Notes: generated by a model not told the origin, from the sequence alone. A stretch of 64,000 nucleotides of DNA from Lineus longissimus (GCF_910592395.1 NC_088308.1:868001-932000); one strand, 5' to 3'; shown: positions 47,501 to 62,490, counted from the stretch's first letter. Made by a program: numbers and translations.

Positions 47501-50500
47501 TGTCGCCGGGGATCACGACTTGACAACCTGATGATTGGGGTAATATAATTAGCCTAGCTTTGCCGGAGGCGTTTGGTTGCACACCTTGGCTGATGAAGCT
47601 GGTATTGGTATTACATTATCTGATGCAGAAGCACGCCATCGACCGTCATATGAAATCCTAGTATTAGTCTGATATCTGTTCATTCGATAGAAATAAACAA
47701 CAGTAGAGGATAGCTTGACAAAGATGAAACGATAACTTTTATTTCTAAGAGTTGGCTACTTATCCCTTTAATACTCAACTCGGCGTATTCCTGTAAGAGC
47801 AGAATCAGGATGAATTTCTCATCTACTATAATTATGACCCGGTGTACCTTATCTCTCTTACATTGCCCTTTGGCTCTTTCAGTTTTGAGTGACGTCTTGT
47901 CTGCGGCATCTAAGATCAGAATGAGGAGGAAAGTACCGTCATCAATATGGCAGTTCACCGTTTTAAGCTGTCGCCGCTCGGATATATAGATAAAAAGGGT
48001 CATACTGGTATTTGATATTCTTGTCAGATCTTATAAGATCAACCGCAACCATTTCTATATTTCCAGAAGGTTTCGATGATTAAACTCTGATGGTTTCTAA
48101 TCGCTTTGCCAAAATCAAAGGTGAAATGTTCTAGTCGCACAAGGGTGTGTCTGCCGTGGCTAGTGCTGTGGGGTCCGATGTATTGCAGACACTTTCAAGA
48201 ACTTTATGATGTTTTGTTTTGTACACGATTCCTTACCGTCCACCACTCATAGTTTAACGATTTTGGACAAATACCAGTTTGAGAAGCACACCTCTTACCC
48301 ACTAGCCCGCCTTTGATGATCCAGAAAATTCATAAACATCAAACTCCTCTCCATTATGAATAAATTGTTACATTTTAAAACCATGTCACTTCTGTCATTA
48401 AGATTAAAGACAAAATGTGGCAACTTAAATTAGGCTGTCAGGAATGGTGAGTGGACCATCCATCACTCTTCTTCACCTTGGCCGTGGGTCAAAATGCGGA
48501 CAGGAGGATTCACTGGCGTATTTCTGATTGTTGATAACCAATTCAAAAAATTATCCTCAGATTTCATCAACCTAATCGAGTTAGTCAAGTTTGAAGATAG
48601 GTGTTGGTGTTGATCTGAACGTTCATTGAGTCATATTGCAAGATTCTGGCACATGCTGTGAATTTAATTATCAAAGTTATTTCAGTGATGCTAGCCAACC
48701 TTCCTTGAGCTTCCTTGTGATACCCGCACACACTGTGAATTCAATTTTTGAAAGTTCGTTTAGTGTCAGCCAACGAAAGACGCAAACATCCTGAAATCCT
48801 TTCATCGCGATCAGTACGCTTGATAACCTGACACTCGATTGCTGAATGAGGATCGTATATGGATAAATCTTTGGTACCAACAATTTAAAGTTTATCATTT
48901 AATGCATCCGGCATGGCGTCTCTGCATTATTGGGTGCAAAAGCGAAGTATATGATATGAATGATAAAGGTCTACAAAAAAATTTTAACTCATACTTTCCA
49001 TACGTTATGCAAGCATGAAATATCACTGCCGCTACCATTCGGCAGTACTTCAATATTGCTTTTAGTCCGAATAGAAGCGAGACAAACTTAGCACCAGATC
49101 CTCACATTTCATCCCTGCCGCATCTTCGGAATAGCAATAGTGGCATTATCCTCGAGATGTGCCAACTAATCAAATAACCTTACTTATTGCCTGAGCTGCA
49201 TATAACATCATCTAGCCGTTTGTAAGCACTTCACTAGAATTACCCGCCAGTGTCTTCAAGTGGTACGATGCAGCGGTATTGAATCGAATTCAAATTAATC
49301 GTACATGAGCATAGTGTGTCGAAAAAATGCGTTTTTCATGTGTTTTTGCTACTTAGCATGTTTGTCGTAATCTTATACTATGTCATGTATAGCGATAATT
49401 GTGACGAGTCAAATAAACTAAGTCGGATGATTCTCATCGCGTACCTGTTGAGCATGCATTTGCAAAATTCAATCAAACATATTCTGTGTTTCTTTGATTT
49501 AAAAACGAATCAAACATGGAATAGTACATGTACTAACAAGCTTCTCAGTCACGACCTGTTTAGTGAAACTCTAGATACCTGGGAAATCTCAATCCACGCT
49601 TGTTACGGCAACCTGCTCATGAACTCTCACGATATACAGAAATATTGGAATTGGAAGGTACTCATGATAAGAGGGCAAACGGGGTGAAACTTGTTTGAAA
49701 CCTCTTGGAACCTTCCTCGATCACCCTGAACCCGGTATGCCAGCTGATAACAACTGATTGATGAAGAGTTCTATCTTGTCAGCTCCGTATCTTAGTTGAA
49801 TAACTACATTAAGATTTTGAGTAGAAGATTCAGGTTTATCTCCTGGCTACGTTGAAACCAATGTATAGAACTTACAATTGTAAGTCAATTGTGATGCTAT
49901 CACTTTCCCCTCTTGGCTATATCTGGTACAGGGCCGGGTATGAAGTGTATTGAATAGGATTATCAAATGAAAATGGATATATCCGGATCGGATTCCGAAG
50001 AGGAACTCCTCGTTAAGTCTGACTCGAGGTAGGTGGTTAAGGCTTAACGATGCTTTTACCAGCATACTTTTATATCACATTAATGTTAGCTCATCAGTCT
50101 ATTTTATCGAATGGAACCGTTAGATCTACTGTGTTTGCCAAAAAACATCATTTAAATGTTTGGTTTATAGAGATCGCGAACAGGTGCAGATTTCGAATTG
50201 CGAAGAACTGTTTTTTTTCTCTTTATCTGATTTATTTTCGTGATTTGACACCAGATTGCGAAGATATCACGGTTTACAACCACTCAAAACTATTGGCTTA
50301 TAATGTATATCTTCCATAACCTCATAAAAATGAATCAGCTCACCACACATTTCCCATTGGGGCATCGCAACTGACATAATAATAATTGTAATAGATATTT
50401 ACAGTAAACATATATCATACACTATTTGTCGCCGTCTGTTGCACTGTTGACAACAAACATTTAGCCTAACACAACACAGCAAAGTCTAATATTGACACGA

Positions 50501-53500
50501 AAAAAGGATTCGAAGTAAAACCTCGCCATGACACTGAGTGCACACTGTGAGCTGTGAAGCAACTCATTTCATTACGTAAAGGATTGTACAGCTTTCATTA
50601 CGGTCGTAACACCAGTAACTCCTGATCAAACGTCGTAAACCTGTATCGATCTCACGAATGAGAATCTTCAGAGAATATGAAATTGATATCAATGGCTGAT
50701 ACGACTATATTGACCGCGAATAACTTTACAACTTTGATTGGCCTTAACGATGCTGAATCCATGATGGAAGGTTACTGTGTTGTCCTAGAGGGATACCCAT
50801 GGCTACCCTATTGGAAACTTTGACCATTAGCCACTGCCGTAACGAGCTTGGGGATTTGTCGCCATGTAGATAAGGGCGATTGTATGGACCAGGCGGAGGG
50901 ATGGAATTCAATACAGTGCATGATCTGATATTGATATCTTCTTCAGTTTTTTTGAAATAATAGTAAGTAGCCAATGGCATAGATGTGAAGCTTTCTGATG
51001 AACTGGCCAGGCCTATGGGGAGTCTTCCTCATTGTTATGATTGTGTATCAACATGTGAACCAATATTTGTAGTCTGCTATGTCCGGATGGTTATTCTGTT
51101 TGATATAGGAGGGCGGGACTTGTTTGTAGAATACATGCGACAAGAACCAAATTGTTATTAGCAATTATTCAAAAACGCTTCGTGCATATTCAAGATACAT
51201 TTGCTTTAATTCAATTACACATCAGAGTAGCCTATGTTGTAGCCCGCTGGACAGTCGTCAATTAAAAGCTACCCTGAAGCCTCTGGAGGGTATAGTGACA
51301 CATTGGAACTCATGGATTCGTTACTGAGGTTGCAAGAGATTTCCGGGCGATCGTGGCAAGGCCATTTTGTACCAACTCTTTGATCCTCTACTGATTATAA
51401 ATAGAGTACACGTCCATCTCTTACCTCAGTCTGATTAAGAACGTTAATAGCTTGTCTCTAGAAATACCCGTCCCGTACTTTGATCTTTCATCGCTTTATG
51501 TTTACAGGAATATGAGGTAAGGGCTGCCTATTGCTTCTGATTAAAGTTAGATTATCAATGTCTTTCCCATCACGCCATTGTGTCATATCCTGACTTATGC
51601 AGGCCATTAATGTGATGGACGGAATGTATCAATTGGCATACGATCAAAGTCCTAAGAGAAGACATGACGAAATGATATTGAGACCTCAATGAAAGAACTT
51701 TTTGAGCTGTGGAAGAAATTTTTATTTAGCCGGGTAAATGATTCATAAAACGGTACCCTAAGTGGTTTCCACTTAGGCTTTAATCGTGGCATGTGTTTTG
51801 GCCTCCAATCTCTGATTACGATCAAATCGTACCAACAGTTGAATCACGCCGAATGAGAAGGAATATCTGCAGGAAATAAAATTATTGCGCTACCGTACAC
51901 ACAACCTGTCGAATGCAACCGTGAGTTTTCAACATAACTAACTTTGTTTGATCAGTATCAGTTTAGACCACTTGAATCCACACACGTCGATGGTAGACAC
52001 AATATCTATTTGAAACGAAATCATTGAGCTGCAAAAAGCGATGAATGTTTTCCTGGAAGCAATCTCAAGTGAGAATTGCTGATGACGGGAGCAAAGATAA
52101 ATCACTCATTGCTCTGTGTAGGCTGGGTATACTGCTCCCAAGAGGCTATCAATTTGTGCTGTCTGCTATCATAACAATGTACGTTACCATTGAATAACGG
52201 TAAGCCGTCATACGCATTACATCAATAGGTATAATTCGACCATTTTTACATCTTGACCATTGATCCCGCAACCATATTCGTTTTATGACCGATAGGGATC
52301 GATCCAGTAAAAGCAGCCATGTCTGATTTGGCGTATGATATACGGGTAGATATCGAAAGCAGAAGGAATTTCGGAGACTTCGAGAACAAACGTTCCCACA
52401 TTCCGTATATATGTGGGAAAATGTAGTAAAATACACGAAAATGCCCAAATAAATACTGAAACTGAATTTGGAATTTGGAATTAAAGATATAACGTCCTTA
52501 GGAAATGTAACGTAACACTTCGAACAATTGGGCACAATCGTGGTCGTATGGAAGTTGCCATGGCTGTTTTTTTTCCTTCAGCATGATTATGTCCTGGCAT
52601 TCCGCAGTTGCACATTAGAAAGTGCAAGCATGTTAATCAGCGATATAATGCCTCCTGCAGCTTGGCAGGTTATTAACTTCGTCCGTAAAGAAGGGGCAGA
52701 TGGTGTGAAGTCAACTTCTTTGAGTCTGTCCATCACTGCAATGGGAAAGAATAATCAAAACGTGTAAATGGCATCAGCCATTGGGGCACACTGATAAGGC
52801 TTCACTCCAGCATGTAGTAGTTGGTTTCAACTCTTTGACATGATTAAAGAAAGAGAAAAAGACATTTCCGATAAGATGTAAATACTCTCCGGTCATTCAA
52901 TGCTGCCCTGGCCTACCCATGACTAAATAAATGTCTGACAGTGAAGAACGGTTACCAAGAACAGAGTATATAATGTTCGTCTGTTGATGGAACAGATAGC
53001 ATAAATCAATTATAACATCACCATTTCTGTTGCTAGAAGAGATGGTAAGAGTTTCGCAGTTAAAGTAAAACTTCCAATGTTGTGTATGGTTTAAGAAAGA
53101 TTGAAACTAGGAATACCTTGGTGAGGTTGGTGTCAAGTTGAAATTTCTTGCCTATGATGGCCTTGATACGCGAAAGAAAAGTGTCTCAAGTGCCAGTGAC
53201 CATATTATGCTTGTTGATGCAAGCTATTGTTTGTCTAGACCTTAGCTGACGATATATCCAAGGGCTGCACTGCTTTTGAACTCAAACAGTTACACGTACT
53301 ATATACGTATTTCAGAAGGAAGGCAACTTCCAATCCATTGTAACAAGCAGATCACGTGCAATCTTAACGAGAAGGCAAAGGATGGGTGGCCAATTATCAA
53401 AGCAGTGGCTGGGATTTCAATGGGTGGAAAAGACATTCAGTGGTCAACTGATACTGTGCCAGTATTGGTGTGTATTTATGGCCTCGGTGATACAAGTGCT

Positions 53501-53835
53501 GTGTAAACCTACAGAAGAAAAATCACCAGAGGCAGAATATACAAAGTTGCCCTACACCAAAACTGCTACTCCATTAAGACATTCGATTTAACATATACAA
53601 TACTATTGTATCCAAGTGCCAGGAAGTACTTTTAGTGCTAAATGTTTTTGTTGGCTTGTCACTTGTAAAGGACCTGGTTATTTCGAAACCGCGGAAAACT
53701 CAAGGCTTCAGCCCGTCACTCTCAAAAGCTGCCATGCTGCATGATCTGCTGTTCGTCAAAATGATTGCGTGGAAATGAACTCACGATTTACCTCGACTCT
53801 GCCTGGTCATGGTAAAAATGTAAGAAATACACCTA
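44560..53835. other. Non-coding, nothing assigned
   Basis: Scattered short ORFs without recognisable domains. A small perfect hairpin (CCTAAGTGG-TTT-CCACTTAGG) sits near 51757-51777. Confidence 0.45.
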
Positions 53836-53839
53836 ATGA

Positions 53840-53980
53840 GCTTACATAAGATTCAAGTTGTCACTGCTCACGATTCACGACGTCATATGACATGCCGCAT
53901 GTTGCGAGTATGTTCATTGACATGACATGACAAGTAGATAAAAGGTGACAACATGAATCCTATATAGCCACCCTTTGGAA
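53840..53980. mobile_element. MITE related to the array's inverted repeat
   Basis: The left arm CTTACATAAGATTCAAGTTG then TCAC is inverted at the right as GTGACAACATGAATCCTATA then TAGCCACCC. The shared consensus GGGCTACATAGGATTCACGT then TGTCAC is also present in the array units (2309-2463, 3164-3210, 15288-15325). Confidence 0.55.
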
Positions 53981-56900
53981 ACGACTTTAAGATCTTTAAA
54001 GCGTCTCTTCTACGAGGTATCTATTCAAAACCAGTAGCAGTAGCTTGGTCAGCCAACATTAGTCATTCCAGCCGGGTCATATAAAGGGTAGTTGGAGACG
54101 GGGCAACGACTGTTTTATTACCATTTGCATTTGTTATGTGAGTTTGAATCGTTGACCAAACACAGAGCCTTAGAAGCCTGTCGAATGTATGTGCAATGTA
54201 GGCCGTGCCCAGTGAGATTGTACCACACATACGACACACACTTGCGTGTGTTTATCATTGATGACAGAGGCTTCCGTAACCTTTTCGCCAACGGACGCCT
54301 TCGTCATATGAGATTCAGTCAAATTCACTACTTTCCAAGATAACACATCCTTCGTTTTAGCAAAGACAAATTGGTAGACAAAGAGTATCACTTATGTATG
54401 TTCATGGTACTTCAAGAATACTTAGTAGCACCTGTTCTGACCAATTTATGTTTGGGATCATGACATCGGCTTTGTTGTGGCTAATACTTGTTCCATAGCC
54501 CTCCTTTTATTTGAGAACATTCCGGCAGCATTAGTCAGCCACTCTGTTGGTCGGATATCTTCTTTATCGAAACAACTTTTTTACGAATCTGGGTGGTTTT
54601 TTTCTTGTCACTGTGAAATTGATTGACACGCACAAACCCTGCTCGTAAAAACCGATCCAACCAATGTTTTCTCTTGTCCTTTTCTTAATGACTCAATGTG
54701 TGTGGGCGAAAGGACCAAAGCAGGATTTGCTCTGTACAGAAATCTAGCTCACTCCTCATCAAACTGGTAGTTAAACTGTTGTTTGAAATATTCAGATGAC
54801 TTCCAGGAACCCTCCCTCGCGATTCTAAATGAACACTGATTTGCCTTTTTTGCATAATAATCATTCCGATTGTATCCCTTATCTCGTGTTAAACGGAGCC
54901 TATTAAGCTCTTGTTAATCGATTCCAATGGTAATATTAAGCAGTAGATGCGCACGAGAGATGGTGAAGTGATTCGATGATTCAGAGACCGTGACTTGACA
55001 ACACATCGAATACCCTGCAACAGTGAAACTCCATTTCCATATCGGAACTCTTAAAAGGAATTTAGAACCAGGATCGTATCTTTGTTTTTTATGATTAGTT
55101 AAGGTTACATTTCATTAATCTTTTTTCCCTGGGTGGGGGTGGAGATTTGAATCGCTTTATCACTACTAATGGCGTTGTTGTCTTGGCATTTGCTACTCCA
55201 ATGTCACCTACGCGCCGGGTGTCATCTAGCTGAATTTTAACTCACGCTGATGCAATATATTGTCACCACGTTGGCTGATTCCGAATCCTGCATTGCCATG
55301 ATCTCTTTTAAAAATTGACTACTCGAGCTTTATAATCCGCTAGATTGATGAGGAATATGTGGGCATCCAGAAGACGCCAGCATCTACTCGGAGGACAACA
55401 TCACTTACTTATATACAGTGTTATATACAGTGCTATAATAGGCTGGTGGAAAAATTGGCTGGAGGTTTTTCCTAATTTTGCTGTTCGCTGACTTCGTATA
55501 TATTTCACGATCAGACTTGTTTTGTAAACCTTATCATTATGACCACAGAGACATACGAAGTTAAGGACGCTAGACACTAAGTACTCATAAGTAGCTTATC
55601 AGGATAATGGGGTGTCTGAAACAATTTCCAAGAGTACCTATGTAAGTGGAAGACAGAGTAGGTTGGCCATCTGGAAATCAAGTCCTATTCTCTCCTTGCT
55701 ACTGTTGAAACTCATTTAGCATAACCAATGGCTCGTGTCTTCGACCCCAGCCAGTAACTAGATACAGCTTAGACAGTGATTAGGACAACGACCTCACTTG
55801 GTCCATTGTCGACGTCTACCATGTCTGTATTCATTCCACGACGAATGGAGCAACGACATGGCCACATGCAGCTTAACTCTGCAGAAATACTGCACAGAGT
55901 TACCAAATAGTTTGTTGAGAAGTGACTTGTAACCGAACCTCTCTTTACTAATAACCAATTCTCGTTGTAGTTTCCTTGCTCGTAATAGGACATGACTGTT
56001 GTAAAGGCATCAGTTCGAAACTGTTCACAGCTTCCCTGAAGACCTTAATGATCGATGTGCTCTATCTCGTTTAACATAAAGACAATCAGTGGACCAGTTC
56101 CTCTCCATCAATGCCTGTCGTCTTCCTATTCATCCACGTACTTCTCCCTGATGCCATTCTCCATGTTCAGGTCAGGCTAACGAGTTAATTGCTGGAGAAA
56201 TAGTCAAGTTCCACCCCATGAAGTTTGATAGCTGCTGCTGGCGTTATATCATGCTGAACTCCTACCACATTTAGCTTATTCATTTGCGGAATAACGAAAC
56301 ACTCACACTGAGAACAACTGAGCAATTTTTCATAGGGAAATCTTATCATTTCGACATTCGAAAAGGCATGATGCAGGAATTCATAACAGTTTGATTCTTA
56401 TCAGTATCACGCACGGCAGCACGGGAATCTGTCATAATAGAGTGTGGCAGAAGTATAATGAATTTTGACCGGTGTTGATAACTGTTTCTAAAGGTATGAT
56501 AAAACCATACGGGTTAACATCCCGCTGCTTTATCCATCGGAGAGACAGCAGATCCACGCTTGATCAGTATAGAGTGGCCCTTGTTAGTCATGAGCAAATA
56601 TCGGCCAGGAAAGAACATACATTTGTACATGACGTATGGTCAATTCACATCAAAGTGTTTTCATACATGCTCCATATTACATTAGTACGTTATACGAGAA
56701 GGTTTACTTCGACCTTCTCGTCAGACTTTCATTGTCATGACTGTGAAACATAATCCCAGGCGAAAAAGCCCAGGTTAGCGAGATGACATTTAAGATCTGA
56801 ATTGATGGCTGTCTTACCACCTGTTAATTTTGGTTCTTGCACCCGTTACTGACACAGAGCATATTGGCCACACCGATCAATCTATCAATGTCTTAACCTT

Positions 56901-59900
56901 AATGTCGCATCAAATCCTTTGACTTTCCGTGCCAACTATTGGACATTTGTCACTATCATATACATCAAACATGTCATCCCTACCTTGGCTCCCATTGCGC
57001 TAAATGGTTCTCTTTATGATTTATCATTCGGTCAGGCGATAATTCTACCGGATATCACGTGTGTTGACACGTCTAATGCAGCAGAAAATGACGCAGTAAT
57101 GGATATTTTTATGTGTGTGGAAATAATTCCTTTTTATGTAGCTTGACCATGGCACTGGAACATTGTTTTAGTGGTCGCCTATATTGGAGATCAGTTTGCA
57201 CATTAGATCAGCCGTTCAATGGTATGGTACTTACAACTTGCAGTTTAAAACTAATTCTAGCGTTTATCCTGATCACCCAAAAGACAAGGATTCGAACAAA
57301 GAAAAAAAGGACGATATCTCTCCTGCATGTGAGTCAAAAAAGACTCAAAGCTGTGATTCTCTCGTCCTCATTACCTCGATTGCATCATAGTGGCAGTCAT
57401 TCCGGTGCCACTCAGGCGGAGGTTGCCGGTTCCACAAACATTGATTCGGATGTAGCTTTTTAAGTACAAGTAAACACTCGTCATGCCTTTTTACGTCACG
57501 AACCATTCACGTATCAACTCTAATGCACGTCATTCTTTATTTTACAAAATATTTGAGCAATCGCCGGATGGCATGGCGACGACTATTTTGGGAAGTGTAA
57601 TATTAAGTAGGCTCAATATGTAGTCAGGGTTATTGCTGAGAAACTTCTTTTTAATGTGAAAATATAAATCAAATAGCGTGACTCAATGCCAAGGTCGGCT
57701 CTGTCAATTCCATCATCTAATGTTCGAAAGTGGAACACATACTGTGACTTTTAGCAGCGTTATTTTAGCCTTAAAACTACTTTCGACCTTTGAAACCACT
57801 ACATTTTCGCTAACAAATCTCACATGAAATGCGCCTCCATTTCCAGGTGCCAAGATCTCACCAAGTTAATGCATGTCAATAGTTCCAAACCTACATAATA
57901 TCCGCCGCTTTTTACTGTCTGAGAGTCCCCTTTTAGCGTGTCACCTTGCCACTTATATCGACTACTGACATATTGTGGGTGAGGATATGAGAGGTGTAGA
58001 CTCCGGTGCTAACCGTCAGGCCACCCTACTTCCTCAGCATATATGACTCCTGACGTATGTGGTCCTATCTTTCACGACAACCCACATCTTGCTCAAGCCA
58101 TCAGAATACTAATGTCATGATCTCAAGCTCCAGATTCTACGGGACAAGATTTCGTAATACTTTCAAATCCGCCGTGAACAAGGATTTGTGGGGTCCACCC
58201 CATCGTCTCTAATCTTACGGGTTTCACAGTAACGTCATGCCTTGTGCAAATCAGCATAATGACTTTTCTGCAGTGTGATGTATCACATTCTAACACAGGG
58301 CAGAAATGCGATTTGCGAGACGGATGGGGATGTAGAGCTTTGGTGAGGTAGTTAGGATTGGTCGCTTTATTACGAAAATTGGTTCGGGAAGTGTATGACC
58401 AAAAAACCCGCTCCACTTGGCGCAGGCAGGAATGGCACTGGACATTTCGACTCCTCTCAACTCGGACGCAAATTGAAAACGTGGGTTTCAACTTAGAAAT
58501 CTAAAAAATACCTCAAAAATTGAATTTATTCATTTGGATTGGGATGAGATGATACGAAAATAATCAAAACCATTCAAGTTTCCTTTGTTCAAATATGGAT
58601 TTACACACTTTTGATCAAACGGGATAAACAGTTTCATTTCGAAATATCAAAATGGATAATACAATTGAAGACAATGGGACGGATTACCGATGCAATTGTT
58701 TTCAATTGGTGCTAAAAATTGAGGATTTATCCCCGATATTTTGACAATGGCGCTGCGAAACGGATTACGGAAATACACGCACAAGTACAGGTAGGACATG
58801 CTTTTGTTTCATGTAAAAAAACACTAATAGGTTATGTGGACTTGATGTTTCAGAGTTTGCAGATTGGCAAAATCTTAATTAAACATATTCTTTTTCGTTA
58901 GTGTGACGTTTGAGCGAGGACTGATGTATCAGTCTAAATGTCCCCCTGAAAAAGCGTCATTCCCTATTGCGTGTATTATGATGGATTAAGACATATTTAT
59001 AGATAGCGTCTAATGGAATCCTTTGTATTGGAGAAACTCTGTCCCACTGCCAGAATATTTAAAAGTGCTGCACCTATCGATCATTTTCAGTGAAAGGGCG
59101 CTACGAAGAGTTATTTTATCTTTTTGTAAGAAAAAATGAACTTAACGAAAAAAAACCCACAACAAGTCAATAGACTTTGTAATATCTGCTGCTAGTCCTT
59201 AACGACCTACAATACCTGTACCGACGATATACGTAGGTACATCATTTGAACCCGGAATAGACACCTAATAGTGGTGATATAATAACAATCAGATATATTT
59301 TTTCCCAGAAAGAGAGTACTGTCCTGATATGAAACATATAGAACATAACTTGATCAGCTCGTACGTAAACGACAAAGCTTACCACACTTCTGATTAACAA
59401 TGTGAAGTGGGCGATTGAAATACAAACGAATTTAATGGATACATCATCGAAGCTTACGCCAAAATATGTCACTCGTTCGTCCTGTGCAATTCGGTATCTT
59501 TATCCATACAGCTATGGATCACCGTAAAATTGTCATACCACGATACAGTCGTTTGTTATCATCCTTTGAACTGTCATACTGGACAATCAGAGTATTCGAT
59601 TTGGCGATGTGCGCCCGAACCAATAGGATAGGACTATCTTTACCCATACAAATTATTTCATTTTATTTAATTCGAACTGCATTATTGTCAATGTTGGATG
59701 TCTCGGATTGTGATCAAACCAGGTTGACAGTCCTCGCTCTCTCTCTAGTCAATATTGTCACGGTTTTGCGTCAGTCTTCATCGGTATAACACTGGGACAC
59801 AAAACTGTTTAAGCTGTATGAAGGCCTGGGCTTTGAAATGTTACCCCTCTTGAAACACGATCTACTATGCATTAGCATCAAATAGATTGACTTTTGCATT

Positions 59901-61555
59901 GATGGTAACTGGAGAGTGGTAAAACCTTTGGCTAAATCACTGGCCGACAAACATGAGAAAAAATTAGATTCAGCAGTTGGTGGGCGCCTATCTCCATCGT
60001 GGATGAGAACTGCATATGAGCAAGACCTTTTCACCCGGTACATGATCGATGTTCAATATGTACTCCGGCATATATTTAACATACACCACCCTCTGAACGA
60101 AATCTTCGAAACTCGTGTTCATGACTTTATTGATTGTCCGGGGGAGAAATCTCCCTAGTCGTATAACTCACGTTTTCTATCACCATTCGTTCGGCTGAGT
60201 GTCCCGAGTCCCATCGATATTCGCGGCAGCCCACAGGGGCCTTGTTCTCAGCGGCTGTCTGTCAACCATCAATAATTTGAAGAGGAGTTTCTTTGTTCCT
60301 CAGAATCAACCTGACTACGATTATAAGATAAGATTCTGTATCTAGATCTAATCCGTTTTTTATGAACATGCACGATCGTTACCAGGTTCTTTTAAGATTC
60401 AAGTTCTCATATAAGTAGGCCGGCAGTACGTTCCCTCTCAACATTCGTGTATGATTCTTTTAAACAAGATTGTGGTATCACTGACTTAAATATTGTCAGG
60501 AGCCGCTCAATACCATGTGGTGGCTACAACGCTCGTCTACTGGTCAAAGGGTCCCTGAGTCAAACCCAACAGTCGCCGCCAGGCTCCAGGCATGTAGTTT
60601 GGTAATTTTTTGCTTTGACTGTCAACATACAGTATTTTCGTTCTATTCACACGTCGTCCATGGGCTGCCCTTGATGCACTTTTAAAGCCTTCCTTATAGT
60701 ACGTTTACTTTTCGCTATTTTGATATATTGAGAAGATAACGTATTCAAGTCACACTTCTAAGAAGAAAAACGACCTAAATTATGATGTCTCCGTGGTAAT
60801 GGAAGATGCCTTTAATGGTCCAGCTTCACGTTGTTTACCCTGCTGCTAAATTGTGAGTCTTAGTTGATGAACCAACGCAGAAGGTACTTTACTGATGTTA
60901 GATAATACAGCGTTCGTTTCTTCAAGCATTGTTGAGTGTAGGGTCTTCAAACAGGACACCATCAATATTTAAATTTCTACAGAAAGTACGATATTGTGTA
61001 TGTTTATGTTTTGACAAGATATATGTGGTATGATCCGATTTAGAAGAATGGTCAACGGAATTTGTACTCAATGTCTTCTATACGGAGCTTATGAGTACAC
61101 TGAATGTTTAAAACAAAATCTTTTAACGGCGAGGAGCCGAGAGTGTACAGGTTCTTGAAAGTGTAGCGACTTCTCTCAACTGTATTCCTCTTGGAAGTGC
61201 AGTGACTTCTCGCCCGGCCCGCCGGTAATTCATCAGGATGCCGCACAGCGAACACGTTAACTGGGGCGAAATCCGCAAGATAAGCCCCATTACCCGTTTA
61301 CTTTGCATAGCGGAAATAAAAGCGAGGATATACACACTATGTCGCGTGTGTGAAATGCTCATATCATGATTGTGATCAGTGTTTGTGTGTCTGTTAACAG
61401 AAAGACGCTTAGGAGCGCTCACCAAATGGCTTAATGAGTTAGATTTCGAATCCGTAGTAGGATGAAAATTGTGACTTGTTTGCCTGTAGAGACCAATAGT
61501 TCATTGACTGTTGACTGGATCCAGTAGTCCACGGGGCCTGTTTGTTCAAAACAGT
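53981..61555. other. Non-coding, nothing assigned
   Basis: Scattered ORFs only. A splice-flanked open segment at 57231-57315 (acceptor AACTTGCAG, donor GTGAGT) stays open in two frames, but neither resembles a known protein. Confidence 0.4.
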
Positions 61556-61559
61556 CTTC

Positions 61560-61638
61560 GTCACAAACTTGGCGTTAACTTTAACTTTGTGTTACACGCT
61601 ACAGTTAAGCCCATTAGACTTAACGCCAAATTTGTGAC
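61560..61638. mobile_element. Small MITE-like inverted repeat
   Basis: Arms 61560-61578 and 61620-61638 (GTCACAAACTTGGCGTTAA) pair with one mismatch around a 41-nt loop. Confidence 0.5.
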
Positions 61639-61758
61639 AAACCTGTTTCGTGCAAAAGCTCTACGATTGTTCAACCTCTACTGTGAGATGAATTGTATTG
61701 TGGAGACCAAGTCAAGTTGGCCTTAAAACTAAGTGCCACAGTGTCATTTCTGTTCTAG

Positions 61759-61887
61759 CAAGATTCAAGCAATACGTCTTCCCAAAGTCCCGTGGCGATG
61801 ATCCCAGACGATGTCGTTCCCTCTTTTATCACATCGCCGACCGCCCCATCCGGAGACCTTGATTTATTAGCAACTCTACGGTCGTAA
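61759..61887 (+). CDS. Weak candidate exon, Ser/Pro-rich
   Basis: The acceptor TCATTTCTGTTCTAG is followed by an open phase-0 frame of 42 codons ending in TAA at 61885, encoding a Ser/Thr/Pro-rich tail that includes MIPDDVVPSFITSPTAPSG. The segment is richer in C and G than its surroundings. Another frame is also open for 33 codons, there is no known domain, and its phase does not match the 33404 exon directly. It may be chance. Confidence 0.2.
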   Translation, partial: QDSSNTSSQSPVAMIPDDVVPSFITSPTAPSGDLDLLATLRS

Positions 61888-62344
61888 AGGTGCAAGATCT
61901 TTCACTATTGATGTCTTACAGAGATCACAGCTTTCCTTGACACGCCTTGTCCGAGAAGAAATTATTCTTTTTTCATGCAGACGCTTTCAAATATGGCAAA
62001 CATCGACGTATCGATATGATGCCGTATTATATCGATGCTGTAGTTTCCTCGTAACACGTGTAAAGTGGAAGCCTAGATGGATGAGATACGCGATCAGTGA
62101 TGTGAATGAATACGATTTTGTTAATCCCGAGATGTCTTGGAATGTACGAACCTGTGCTTTTTGTACTGTGAATGTCTAAATCTGAAGCATTTGGCACGTG
62201 TAGGAAAATAGTGTTCGAGAACATGCATATTTGAAATGAACAGGACTTTCGAACGACCTACGTCTGAAAGTTTCTCGACCAAGCCACATACATACAGGAA
62301 CGCGTTCAGGATGTCAAGTCATGTCATCCATTTTGAGTAATGTG

Positions 62345-62490
62345 TACTGCTCCGCCCCATCCTAGAACTTTAGAGCACAGAAGCTTTAAGCTGGTTGTAT
62401 GTCGGAGGGCTCCGCCCCATCCTCGACCTTCAGTGCACTGAACCCCTGAACTAATCATATGTCAAAGGTCTCCACCCTAACACTGCAGAG
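62345..62490. repeat. About 61-bp tandem repeat, 2.5 copies
   Basis: CTCCGCCCCATCCT recurs at about 62349 and 62410, with a decayed CTCCACCCTAAC at about 62470. Interiors are diverged. Confidence 0.55.

Noticed and set aside
49316-49687. 123-codon ORF with a hydrophobic start resembling a type II membrane anchor
   Set aside because: It opens with GTG rather than ATG and has no splice support or known domain.
57231-57315. Segment between a CAG acceptor and a GTGAGT donor
   Set aside because: Open in two frames with no similarity to known proteins; likely chance.
59916-60158. 80-codon protein-like ORF
   Set aside because: Non-ATG start, no domain, no splice sites I trust.
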